From the NCBI RefSeq assembly GCF_005930975.1, contig NZ_VBSE01000032.1, forward strand, positions 1 through 51,821: DNA of 51,821 nucleotides. Direction: 5' to 3'. The DNA is from Apilactobacillus kunkeei. Its GTDB lineage: Bacteria > Bacillota > Bacilli > Lactobacillales > Lactobacillaceae. Position numbers and translations under genes: made by a program. Positions 7,688-17,430 of this stretch are shown in pieces. The stretch's first letter is position 1. Each line of letters begins with the position of its first letter. Below the pieces are notes generated by a model. It ran no database searches, had not been told where the DNA came from, and saw only the letters and a list, made by a program, of their open reading frames with translations.

Positions 7688-8629
7688 GTGAATCGGATGG
7701 AGAACTTAGTAATTGTTGACATCGGTTCGAATTCTGCTCGAATGTCCATTTATAGGATTGAAAATGACGGTTATTGTGTTGAGTTAAAACGTAGCAAGAG
7801 TGATAGTCGTCTATCCGAAGGAATGGGGAAAGAAAAGATTTTACAACCGGTTGCAATTAATCGGACAATTAATGCTTTAAAGTCTTTCAAAAGAATTTAT
7901 AGCTCAATGAATAATGCCACTGTGATTACCATTGCAACTGCTGCGGTTCGACAAGCTGAAAACCAAAAGGCTTTTATTCGCAAGGTAAGAAAGAAAGTTG
8001 GCTTAGACGTTAGAGTCCTATCAGGTCGTGAAGAAGCTTATTATGATTATTTAGGAGTCGTTAATAAGATTAAGATGAACGACTATATGGTGATGGATAT
8101 TGGTGGTGCCAGTATCGAATTAGTCCGAGTTCAAGGAAAAAAGCGTCGAGACTTAATTAGTTTACCAATTGGTGCCGTTAATATTTCAGAACGTTTTAAA
8201 TTGAATAACTCAGTTCATGCAGCTGATTTATTTAATGCGCAACGTTTCTTAAAGGAAAACATACATCGTGTTCCTTGGCTAAAAAAAGCAGATCACTATC
8301 AATTAGTTGTTTTGGGAGGAGCTGCCAGAAGTTTAGCGAGAATTAATCGCAGTCACCAACACTTCAAGAACTCTGATAACCTAAATGGCTATCACCTAAA
8401 TCAACGCCAAGTGATGGGAACGTATGAATTACTTTTACGTAAGAACTTACACAATCGAAAAGAAATTCACGGATTAGAAAACGAGCGAGCTGATATTATA
8501 CTAGGTGGTCTATTACCTCTTATTACTGTCATCGATGAAATTGATTCAAGAAGAATCGTATTTTCTGAAGGTGGAGTAAGAGAAGGACTTATTGCTGAAT
8601 ATATAAAGAAGCACTATCGAAACTATTAA
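7688..8629 (+). CDS. Ppx/GppA family phosphatase (exopolyphosphatase-like)
   Basis: A 313-residue protein of the ASKHA-fold Ppx/GppA family, which hydrolyses polyphosphate or pppGpp. Visible motifs are VDIGSNSARM (phosphate 1), a LSGREEAYYDYLGV block, VMDIGGASIELV (phosphate 2) and VVLGGAARSLAR. It is the short, roughly 300-residue form without the C-terminal HD-like domain of E. coli Ppx. The start is taken as GTG with AGGAG six bases upstream; an ATG nine bases later is possible. It lies about 4 kb from ppk rather than next to it. Substrate preference cannot be decided from sequence. A strong terminator follows. Confidence 0.88.
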   Translation: MNRMENLVIVDIGSNSARMSIYRIENDGYCVELKRSKSDSRLSEGMGKEKILQPVAINRTINALKSFKRIYSSMNNATVITIATAAVRQAENQKAFIRKVRKKVGLDVRVLSGREEAYYDYLGVVNKIKMNDYMVMDIGGASIELVRVQGKKRRDLISLPIGAVNISERFKLNNSVHAADLFNAQRFLKENIHRVPWLKKADHYQLVVLGGAARSLARINRSHQHFKNSDNLNGYHLNQRQVMGTYELLLRKNLHNRKEIHGLENERADIILGGLLPLITVIDEIDSRRIVFSEGGVREGLIAEYIKKHYRNY

Positions 8630-8668
8630 AAAGGTTTTTAATCCAGTTACGGGTTAAAAACCTTTTTA
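8628..8668 (+). terminator. Intrinsic terminator after the Ppx/GppA gene
   Basis: A 17-bp stem (AAAAAGGTTTTTAATCC with GGGTTAAAAACCTTTTT, one wobble) starts at the stop codon and ends in a T-run. It separates the trpS-phosphatase unit from mvaA. Confidence 0.85.
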
Positions 8669-8737
8669 AATGCTTGAAAATTAAATAATGTTATTATAAA
8701 AATATCAGGAGTAATACCGCATTCGGGAGGACTGACA

Positions 8738-10003
8738 ATGGGAACTTTCAAACATTTCTACCATCGTAATTACGATGACAGAATGAAACTAATTAGTGAA
8801 TTTGCTGGATTAGACATGAATGAGAAACATGAAATAACTAGCGATTATCACCAATCAAGTGATAATTTAGTTGAAAATTATGTAACTGATTACTCCATTC
8901 CAGAAGGAGTTGCTGTTAATTTTATGATTAATGGTGTTGAAAAAATTGTTCCAATGGTAACAGAAGAACCATCCGTGATTGCAGCGGCCAGTAATGGTGC
9001 TCGCTTGTTTTCCAAAGGAGCGGGGATTACTGCTGAAGTATTAGGCCGTAACCTAATGGGGCAAATCGTTGTTAAAACTAACGATATTAATCTATTGATT
9101 GGAATTATCAATACACATCAGGGACATATTATTGATATCGCCAACCAATCACATCCATCAATTCTAGAATACGGTGGTGGTGCTAAAAAGGTCCGAGTTA
9201 GAAAACTAGACAATGATTACGCATCCGTTGATTTGTTCGTTAACGTTGGTGAAGCTATGGGTGCAAATATCATTAACTCAATGTTAGAGGCTACGTCCCA
9301 GTTTATCGAAGAACGAACTAATTGCGATGTTCTAATGAGCATTTTATCTAACTACGGAGAAGATAACTTGGTGAAAGTATCTGGTTCCATTCCATTTAGC
9401 CAACTGGGTAATCCTGATAATAACGGTAGTGATGTTGCGCAAAGAATTGTTGAAGCATCACACATTGCTCAAATCGATCCATATCGTGCTGCTACCCATA
9501 ATAAGGGCATCATGAATGGAATTGATGCGGTGGTAATGGCAATGGGCAATGATTGGAGAGCTGTTGAGGCTGGCATTCATTCATATGCCAGCAAGGATGG
9601 CCAATACAAAGGACTATCTAACTGGACAATTGATGGTGATAATTTAGTTGGTGAGATGACAATTCCTTTGTCTTTAGCTTTCATCGGTGGTGCTGTTAAG
9701 GTATTATCAAAGGTTAAAATTAACCAACATCTATCACAAGTGACTTCAAAAGAAGAGTTAAGCCAAGTGGTTGCCTCAGTTGGTTTGGCCCAAAATTTAG
9801 CAGCTCTAAGGGCATTGGTTACTGATGGAATTCAAAAGGGACACATGAACCTACAATTGAATTCATTGGTAATGAGTGCCGGAGCTAAAGATAAAGAAAT
9901 CAACCAAGTAGTTTCAAAAATGAGGGCTAATCATTTAAATGACTTAAAGTCAGCCCAAAAAATCTTAAACCAAATTAGAAATAACAATGAAGGTGAATTT
10001 TAA
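8738..10003 (+). CDS. mvaA: Hydroxymethylglutaryl-CoA reductase, class II
   Basis: A 421-residue class II HMG-CoA reductase of the mevalonate pathway to isoprenoids (undecaprenyl phosphate, quinones). The catalytic Glu lies in TEEPSVIAAAS (75-85). The catalytic Lys is in AATHNKGIMNGIDAV, the catalytic Asp in MGNDWRAVEAG, and the late catalytic His in QKGHM. The DGDNLVGEMTIPLSLAFIG segment is typical of bacterial enzymes. The start is ATG with GGGAGG upstream. Its stop overlaps the next start by one base (TAATG), so it heads a tight operon with the HExxH protein, the sirtuin and the DUF72 gene. Confidence 0.96.
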   Translation: MGTFKHFYHRNYDDRMKLISEFAGLDMNEKHEITSDYHQSSDNLVENYVTDYSIPEGVAVNFMINGVEKIVPMVTEEPSVIAAASNGARLFSKGAGITAEVLGRNLMGQIVVKTNDINLLIGIINTHQGHIIDIANQSHPSILEYGGGAKKVRVRKLDNDYASVDLFVNVGEAMGANIINSMLEATSQFIEERTNCDVLMSILSNYGEDNLVKVSGSIPFSQLGNPDNNGSDVAQRIVEASHIAQIDPYRAATHNKGIMNGIDAVVMAMGNDWRAVEAGIHSYASKDGQYKGLSNWTIDGDNLVGEMTIPLSLAFIGGAVKVLSKVKINQHLSQVTSKEELSQVVASVGLAQNLAALRALVTDGIQKGHMNLQLNSLVMSAGAKDKEINQVVSKMRANHLNDLKSAQKILNQIRNNNEGEF

Positions 10004-10965
10004 TGGAAATCGAATTAAATCAAGACACACAAAGTTTAATTAACGTTGTAAATAAATTTTTCCCAGGTAAAATTGAAGTTCAATTTATCGGACAACTTCA
10101 ATCTGGATATGTTAGACATGATCAAGCACAAGTAGTGCAAGATGGTAAGAACCTATTTGTTCAAATCTCAGACATGTCAGCTCCTAACTACACTGCTTCA
10201 CACGAACTAATTCACTTGTTGATGACACTACGTGGTTTCCCACAAGTATTCTTCTCACTATCAACTGGTCAAGACGAATTGGACGAACAACTAGAAGTGA
10301 TGGGTACAGAACTATTTGATATTGTTGCTCACTTTGTGGTTGTTTCAGAACAAAGAAAACACGGCTTAATCAACGAAGACATCGAAAAGATGTACCTAAA
10401 GGGTATTCAAAACACAATTGAACCTGAACCAGAAGAATTAGATAACGCAATGGAATTACGTTTATTGACTTTAATCGACGCTCACGTATTCTACGGTGAC
10501 AAGTTCGATTCATTTGCTCGTCCAACTCTGGAAAAAGACTACCCAGTTGCCCTAAAGGCTGCTGATGAAATCTACAAGATTATTACTGAAAAACCAACAG
10601 ATTCACCATTTGGTTTCAGAAGAAATGTTGTTAAGTTATTCAAGGCCTTTGACGAACAATTAAAGAAGTGGGGATTACCTGCATTGCATAACTCAGAATT
10701 TGCAACTATCTCCAGTGTTGTTTCAGAAAGACAACTAAACTTAAACGTAAAACAACAATTTGAAATCTTTCATTCAGAATTACATGATAAGGAAACTGGT
10801 CGTCGTGCATACGTTGGTTTCAACAAGTCAGATGATCAAAACTCATTCGTTATTCCTGCGCCAACTGGTATGGATGACAGTCCAGAATACTTCAAGAAGT
10901 TATACGCTATGACTGTTCAAGAATTATTTAAAGAATTAAAAATGCCATACATCATTAGAAAATAA
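10003..10965 (+). CDS. Uncharacterised protein with HExxH metallopeptidase-like motif
   Basis: A 320-residue soluble protein that I cannot assign to a characterised family. Similar lactobacillar proteins are, as I recall, often labelled IpaB/EvcA family, a name without functional support here. HELIH (67-71) lies in a helix-like context (TASHELIHLLMTLRG), as in zincin metalloproteases. Acidic and His residues downstream (GTELFDIVAHF) could give a third ligand, but this is not certain. There is no signal peptide or membrane segment, so it should be cytosolic. Translation overlaps the mvaA stop by one base and the sirtuin gene follows 16 bases later. Codons look optimal (CCA, AAC and similar), which suggests decent expression. 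Confidence 0.8.
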   Translation: MEIELNQDTQSLINVVNKFFPGKIEVQFIGQLQSGYVRHDQAQVVQDGKNLFVQISDMSAPNYTASHELIHLLMTLRGFPQVFFSLSTGQDELDEQLEVMGTELFDIVAHFVVVSEQRKHGLINEDIEKMYLKGIQNTIEPEPEELDNAMELRLLTLIDAHVFYGDKFDSFARPTLEKDYPVALKAADEIYKIITEKPTDSPFGFRRNVVKLFKAFDEQLKKWGLPALHNSEFATISSVVSERQLNLNVKQQFEIFHSELHDKETGRRAYVGFNKSDDQNSFVIPAPTGMDDSPEYFKKLYAMTVQELFKELKMPYIIRK

Positions 10966-10981
10966 GGCAGGAGGCAATCTG

Positions 10982-11686
10982 ATGGATAAGGAAATTCAAT
11001 CATTATTTGATAATGCAAAAAACATTGTATTTTTGACAGGAGCCGGTGTATCAACAGCTTCCAACATTCCAGACTATCGTTCTAAGAATGGGTTATACGC
11101 AACTGATACAACTGGAAAACCAGCTGAATATTATTTAAGTCATGCATGTTTAGCTAATGAACCAGATGTGTTCTACACATTTGTGAAGGAAAATATGTAC
11201 TATCCAGATGCCAAACCCAATGTAATTCACAAAAAACAAGCTGAACTTACTAGAAAAGGTAGGGCCAGTGTAATCACTCAAAATGTTGATGGATTATATG
11301 GAGCTGCCGACACCAAAAATTTAATTGAATTTCACGGCAATCTATACGACGTATATTGCCAAAAGTGCCGTCAAAGAGTTGACTGGCATGAATATATGCA
11401 AAGCGACAAGCACACTGATTGCGGCGGAACACTTCGTCCAGGAATCGTGTTATACGATGAAGGTCTTAATCAAGCAAAGGTTGTTAACAGTGTCCAACTA
11501 ATGGAAAAGGCGGACTTGGTAGTAATCGTTGGGACTTCAATGCGTGTCTACCCATTTGCCGGTCTATTGGATTATAGAAATCCGGGTGCCAAAGTAATTG
11601 CGGTTAACCAGGAAAAGTTAAACTTAGGAATCGATTTTACAATGATTCAAGAGGATGCAACGAAATTCTTTAGTGAATTGAAATAA
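10982..11686 (+). CDS. Sir2 family NAD-dependent protein deacylase
   Basis: A 234-residue sirtuin that removes acyl groups from lysines using NAD. The NAD-binding motif is GAGVSTASNIPDYRS (where SGIPDFR is usual), followed by TQNVDGLYGAAD and the catalytic His in EFHGNLYDV (His118). VGTSMRVYPFAGL is the late NAD motif. The zinc ribbon has CxxC (126, 129) and then HTDC (His144, Cys147), so one of the four expected cysteines appears to be histidine. Length is normal for a compact bacterial sirtuin. AGGAGG precedes the ATG. It is co-directional with mvaA and the HExxH gene. Confidence 0.93.
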   Translation: MDKEIQSLFDNAKNIVFLTGAGVSTASNIPDYRSKNGLYATDTTGKPAEYYLSHACLANEPDVFYTFVKENMYYPDAKPNVIHKKQAELTRKGRASVITQNVDGLYGAADTKNLIEFHGNLYDVYCQKCRQRVDWHEYMQSDKHTDCGGTLRPGIVLYDEGLNQAKVVNSVQLMEKADLVVIVGTSMRVYPFAGLLDYRNPGAKVIAVNQEKLNLGIDFTMIQEDATKFFSELK

Positions 11687-11705
11687 GAAGGAAGATGATG
11701 GTTTA

Positions 11706-12557
11706 ATGATAACTTTAGGAGTAACAACTTGGAGCGAACATCCAGCATTGATTAATGGTGAAGACCGCCCTGTTAAGTTAAACGAGTACGCTGCCCATTT
11801 TCCAGTCGTGGAAGTCGATAATCCGTTTTACGGCATTCCACAGGAAAAAACAGTGCGTCAATGGATGCGCCAAGTGCCAGAATCATTCCAGTTTATCTTA
11901 AAAGCTAACCAATTAATGACCAAGCATGACATGCGTTCACAGATGGCTGCCGATGACGATCAAAGAAGACAGGCATTTAGTGATTACTTGAAAATGCTAA
12001 AACCATTAATGGATACTAACCAATTAAAGACGGTCCTATTTCAGTTTCCACCATATTTCCAACGCAATAACGACAATATTCGCTATCTAATGACCATCCG
12101 AGAATTGATGGGAAGAACGGTACCAATTGCAGTTGAGTTTAGAAATCCGACATGGACAGAAAAGTCGATGCAAAACTCAATTAAAAATTATTTAAAACGT
12201 TTAGGAATGACATTCGTGATTGCTGATGAGCCACATAATTTAAACGATGGTATTGAGCTATTACCAATGGTTACTACTTCTAAGATGGCGATGTTAAGAC
12301 TTCACGGCCGAAACGCTCAGGGATGGTTTAACCAAGACAAGAACTGGCGTAGTCAAAGAACGTTGTATAAATATAGCGAAGATGAACTAAAGCAATTCGC
12401 CGACATCGTCACTAAGTTAAACAAAGAAGTCGATGAGGTGTGTGTGATCTTTAACAACAACTCAGGTAGGGATGCTGCACCAAACGCGCTACAATTAAAA
12501 GAGATGTTGCACGTGTCATTTAACGATTTGGCACCGATGCAATTAGATTTGTTCTAA
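11706..12557 (+). CDS. DUF72 family protein
   Basis: A 283-residue protein of the DUF72 (YecE/YunF-like) family, which has a TIM-barrel-like fold and no settled function. Visible family segments are LGVTTWSEHP at the N-terminus, a VEVDNPFYGIP block, QFPPYFQRN, AVEFRNPTW, and the RLHGRNAQGWF block near residue 205. The C-terminus has VIFNNNSGRDAAPNA, the usual family ending. It lies 19 bases after the sirtuin gene and is likely the last gene of the mvaA operon. No role in the pathway can be inferred from position alone. Confidence 0.9.
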   Translation: MITLGVTTWSEHPALINGEDRPVKLNEYAAHFPVVEVDNPFYGIPQEKTVRQWMRQVPESFQFILKANQLMTKHDMRSQMAADDDQRRQAFSDYLKMLKPLMDTNQLKTVLFQFPPYFQRNNDNIRYLMTIRELMGRTVPIAVEFRNPTWTEKSMQNSIKNYLKRLGMTFVIADEPHNLNDGIELLPMVTTSKMAMLRLHGRNAQGWFNQDKNWRSQRTLYKYSEDELKQFADIVTKLNKEVDEVCVIFNNNSGRDAAPNALQLKEMLHVSFNDLAPMQLDLF

Positions 12558-12568
12558 GAGCAATATTA

Positions 12569-12597
12569 TTGACAATTCAAGTATGATATACTAATAG
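12569..12597 (+). promoter_or_regulatory. Probable metG promoter
   Basis: TTGACA followed 17 bases later by TAATAG, just upstream of metG. A better-looking TATACT lies only 12 bases from the -35, so the exact -10 is uncertain. Confidence 0.5.
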
Positions 12598-12631
12598 TTA
12601 ATATTAATTACTGGTTGAAAGGATGATTTAA

Positions 12632-14668
<2,037 letters not shown>

Positions 14669-14685
14669 TGGTGAGATAACAAACT

Positions 14686-14727
14686 AAAAAATAGCCATTA
14701 ATTCAAAATGAATTGATGGCTATTTTT
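14686..14727 (+). terminator. Terminator between metG and the TatD gene
   Basis: An AAAAATAGCCATTAATTC arm pairs with GAATTGATGGCTATTTTT and ends in Ts. An in-frame TTG/ATG upstream of the real tatD start falls inside the 3' arm, which argues against using it as the start. Confidence 0.8.
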
Positions 14728-14745
14728 ACGATAGGAGCAAATATA

Positions 14746-15513
14746 ATGCAAATTTTTGATTCACATACGCATTTAAACGATGATGCTTTTAGAGGACAAG
14801 TGCAAGAATACATTGAACACGCAAAAAAGCTAGGTGTTACCAAAATGGCAATTGTTGGATCAAACCGTCAAATGAATGAAGAAGCAATTGAACTAGCTAA
14901 CCAATACGATAACTTGTACGCAATTGTTGGTTTTCATCCAGAAGATGCATTGAACTATAACGACGAGGAAGAAGCTATTCTATACGAACAATTACAAAGT
15001 GATAAGGTAGTTGCTCTTGGAGAAATTGGTCTTGATTACAATCAAAGCATCGCACCTAAGAAGGCTCAATTCAATGTGTTCAAACGCCAAATTAAGATTG
15101 CTCAAGAACTAGGAATGCCAATATCTGTTCATAATCGTGATGCTTTTGAAGATACTTACGCTATTTTAAAAGAAATGGGTGTAGATAATGGTATCATTCA
15201 TAGTTTCAATGGTGATGCAGAGTGGCTAAATAAGATTATGGATTTAGGAATGTATGTTTCATACTCTGGTGTCGCGACCTTTAAAAAGACCAAAGAAATT
15301 CATGATTCTGTTTCTAAGACCCCAATTGATAGAATGCTTGTGGAAACAGATGCACCTTATTTAGCACCTGAACCACTACGTGGTCATCAAAACGAACCGG
15401 GATATACTCTATATACTGTTGAAGCAGTCGCTCGTTTTAGAGATACAACCCCGGATAAGATTGCCGAAGCAACTTATCAAAATGCACTAAGAATTTTTGG
15501 ATTGGATAAATAA
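14746..15513 (+). CDS. TatD family metal-dependent DNase
   Basis: A 255-residue TIM-barrel hydrolase of the TatD/YabD type, a putative 3'-5' exonuclease or DNA repair nuclease. Metal ligands are visible: FDSHTHL at the N-terminus, VALGEIGLDY (Glu), SVHNRDA (His), IIHSFNG (His) and ETDAPYL (Asp). The ATG is chosen at 14746 because AGGAG lies 8 bases upstream and homologues begin with M-x-IFDSHTHL. The stop overlaps the rnmV start by one base, the conserved yabD-rnmV-rsmA arrangement. Confidence 0.95.
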   Translation: MQIFDSHTHLNDDAFRGQVQEYIEHAKKLGVTKMAIVGSNRQMNEEAIELANQYDNLYAIVGFHPEDALNYNDEEEAILYEQLQSDKVVALGEIGLDYNQSIAPKKAQFNVFKRQIKIAQELGMPISVHNRDAFEDTYAILKEMGVDNGIIHSFNGDAEWLNKIMDLGMYVSYSGVATFKKTKEIHDSVSKTPIDRMLVETDAPYLAPEPLRGHQNEPGYTLYTVEAVARFRDTTPDKIAEATYQNALRIFGLDK

Positions 15514-16064
15514 TGGAAAAAATTAAAGAAGTAATCGTGGTAGAAGGCCGCGACGATACCAAGAGAATTAAAATGGCGGTGGAATGTGACACCATTGAAA
15601 CCAGGGGGTCAGCTATTGACGACAAAACTCTTGCGTTGATTAAGAAACTAGACAAGCAACGTGGCGTAATCGTATTCACCGATCCAGATTTTTCTGGTGA
15701 ACGCATCAGAAAGATTATTGCTCAAGAGGTACCAAATGCTAAACATGCGTTTGTTGACCGTAAAAAGTCTGTACCTACTAAGAGTGATGGCTCACTTGGT
15801 GTAGAACATGCCAGTGTTGAGACCATAAGAGAAGCACTAAAAAACGTCTATACGTCAGACACTAATCACGAGAGCGAAATTTCAGTTGCTGATTTAAATG
15901 CTGCAAGGGTCATTAATGATTCTGCGGCCAAAATTAGACGAACTCAATTATGTAATGAATTAAAGATTGGATATGTTAATGGTAAACAACTATTGAAACG
16001 ACTATCCATGTTTGGAATTACTAAAGAACAATTTAAAGAAGCATTAAGTCATATTAAGGAGTAA
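15513..16064 (+). CDS. rnmV: Ribonuclease M5
   Basis: A 183-residue Toprim nuclease that matures the 5S rRNA precursor, working with ribosomal protein L18. The Toprim signature is clear: EVIVVEGRDDTKRI at the start carries the catalytic Glu, and VFTDPDFSGERIR carries the DxD. The C-terminal half has the GSLGVEHAS segment usual in RNase M5. It overlaps the TatD gene by one base and the rsmA start is 3 bases downstream, so the three form one translational unit. Confidence 0.96.
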   Translation: MEKIKEVIVVEGRDDTKRIKMAVECDTIETRGSAIDDKTLALIKKLDKQRGVIVFTDPDFSGERIRKIIAQEVPNAKHAFVDRKKSVPTKSDGSLGVEHASVETIREALKNVYTSDTNHESEISVADLNAARVINDSAAKIRRTQLCNELKIGYVNGKQLLKRLSMFGITKEQFKEALSHIKE

Positions 16065-16067
16065 ATA

Positions 16068-16955
16068 ATGTCAAATAATCCAGAAATCGCTAGCCCAGCT
16101 AGAACACAAGCTATCTTAAATCGTTTTCATTTATCAGCTAAGAAGAGTTTAGGCCAAAACTTTTTAACCGATTTAAATGTTTTATCTAAGATTGTCAAGG
16201 CTGCGCACCTAACAGATACAGATAATGTAATCGAAATTGGACCAGGTATCGGTGGACTAACCGAATTCCTAGCGCGTAGTTCAAAACGTGTCCTAGCGTT
16301 TGAAATTGATCAAAATTTATTGCCTGTATTGGATGAAACATTAAGTCCCTATGATAATGTTGAAATCATTAATCAAGACATCCTACAAGCTAATTTACCA
16401 GCTATTATTGATGAAAAGTTTAACAATGAACGCCCAATTAAGGTAGTTGCCAATTTACCTTACTACATCACAACTCCAATCATTTTAGATTTATTGAAGG
16501 GAAATGCTGAGTTCGACAATATCACTGTTATGATGCAAAAAGAAGTTGCCCAACGTTTAGAAGCTAATCCGGGTAGCAAGGATTACGGTTCATTATCAGT
16601 GATTATTCAATACCTAAATGATGTTAAATTAGCATTTGAGGTATCAAGAAAATCATTTATACCGGCTCCAAATGTTGATTCAGCAATCGTTACTTTGGAA
16701 AGAAAAGATACTATTGAAAACGAAGTATTTGATGAAAAGGCATTTGCTAGTTTTGTAAGGGGATGCTTTGCTCACCGTCGAAAGACGTTATGGAATAACT
16801 TACAAGGTTTATTCGGTAAGGATGCAGAAACAAAAGAAAAGGTTCAATCAGTCCTAGCTGAATTTGACATTCAACCTGGAATTCGTCCAGAAAAATTAAC
16901 GGTTGATCAATACGTCAATTTAACAAACAAATTTCACGATATAAAATTGGTATAA
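16068..16955 (+). CDS. rsmA: 16S rRNA (adenine1518/1519-N6)-dimethyltransferase
   Basis: A 295-residue KsgA/RsmA enzyme that dimethylates two adjacent adenosines near the 3' end of 16S rRNA during 30S assembly. Motifs are [11 protein letters not shown] at the N-terminus, [15 protein letters not shown] (SAM motif I), [13 protein letters not shown] (motif IV, NLPY) and the C-terminal [12 protein letters not shown] segment. TAAGGAG precedes the ATG. It is the last gene of the tatD-rnmV-rsmA operon, and an extended -10 element lies over its last codons. Confidence 0.97.
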   Translation: MSNNPEIASPARTQAILNRFHLSAKKSLGQNFLTDLNVLSKIVKAAHLTDTDNVIEIGPGIGGLTEFLARSSKRVLAFEIDQNLLPVLDETLSPYDNVEIINQDILQANLPAIIDEKFNNERPIKVVANLPYYITTPIILDLLKGNAEFDNITVMMQKEVAQRLEANPGSKDYGSLSVIIQYLNDVKLAFEVSRKSFIPAPNVDSAIVTLERKDTIENEVFDEKAFASFVRGCFAHRRKTLWNNLQGLFGKDAETKEKVQSVLAEFDIQPGIRPEKLTVDQYVNLTNKFHDIKLV

Positions 16956-16961
16956 TATTAT

Positions 16962-17020
16962 TTGATTATTAAAAATCACTGTGATATAATTTTGAATTTT
17001 AATAATTTTCGTGGTATAAT
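16962..17020 (+). promoter_or_regulatory. Tandem veg promoters
   Basis: Two near-consensus promoters lie 30 bases apart. The first is TTGATT-17-TATAAT (-10 at 16985-16990). The second is TTGAAT-17-TATAAT (-10 at 17015-17020). Each has a TG extended -10. A further TGGTATAAT lies at 16948-16956, over the rsmA stop, without a good -35. The arrangement predicts very strong transcription, as is known for the B. subtilis veg promoter. Confidence 0.85.
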
Positions 17021-17045
17021 GGGAAATACTAGAGAGGTGAATATT

Positions 17046-17297
17046 ATGCCAACCAGTTTGACTGACATTAAGAGCCACTTGGACACTCGCTTAGGCGAAA
17101 AAGTTGTTGTAACTGTTCAAGTAGGAAGAAATAAAACATTAGAACGACATGGGATGTTAGCAGAAACGTTCCCTGCAGTTTTTGTTGTTGAGTTAGAAGA
17201 AGATGAAAATCTTAAGAGAGTATCTTATAGCTACACTGATATTCTAACTAAGAACATTGAAATGGATTTTACCGACGAAGTAAGTGAAGAAGCTTAA
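17046..17297 (+). CDS. veg: Veg family protein
   Basis: An 83-residue homologue of B. subtilis Veg, a small cytosolic protein linked to biofilm gene control; its biochemical action is unclear. The conserved core is ERHGMLAETFPAVFVVEL followed by RVSYSYTDILT. The ATG at 17046 is preferred over an upstream in-frame ATG because GAGAGGTGA lies at the proper distance, homologues start there, and the longer version would read through the -10 boxes. It lies between rsmA and ispE, as in Bacillus. Confidence 0.95.
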   Translation: MPTSLTDIKSHLDTRLGEKVVVTVQVGRNKTLERHGMLAETFPAVFVVELEEDENLKRVSYSYTDILTKNIEMDFTDEVSEEA

Positions 17298-17301
17298 AAC
17301 T

Positions 17302-17332
17302 AAGAGCTAATAATGTTTATTAGCTCTTTTTA
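17302..17332 (+). terminator. veg terminator
   Basis: AGAGCTAATAA pairs with TTATTAGCTCT, followed by a T-run, a few bases after the veg stop codon. Confidence 0.85.
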
Positions 17333-17364
17333 TTTTGCACTTTTGACAAAATCCGAAAGTTTCA

Positions 17365-17393
17365 CTGACTTTTCATTTTAACTTTAGTATAAT
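17365..17393 (+). promoter_or_regulatory. Probable ispE promoter
   Basis: TATAAT (17388-17393) with CTGACT 17 bases upstream. A PurBox-like AAATCCGAAAGTT lies just before it at 17349-17361, with two mismatches to AWWWCCGAACWWT, so binding there is doubtful. Confidence 0.55.
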
Positions 17394-17430
17394 GTTATTA
17401 AATAATTTAGTTAAATTGGGGGTGTGATAC

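Noticed and set aside
14713-14745. Longer start for the TatD-type DNase
   Set aside because: The extra residues are encoded in the 3' arm of the metG terminator and homologues begin at the M of 14746, which has AGGAG at 8 bases.
16962-17045. Longer start for Veg
   Set aside because: It would read through two promoters; GAGAGGTGA supports 17046.
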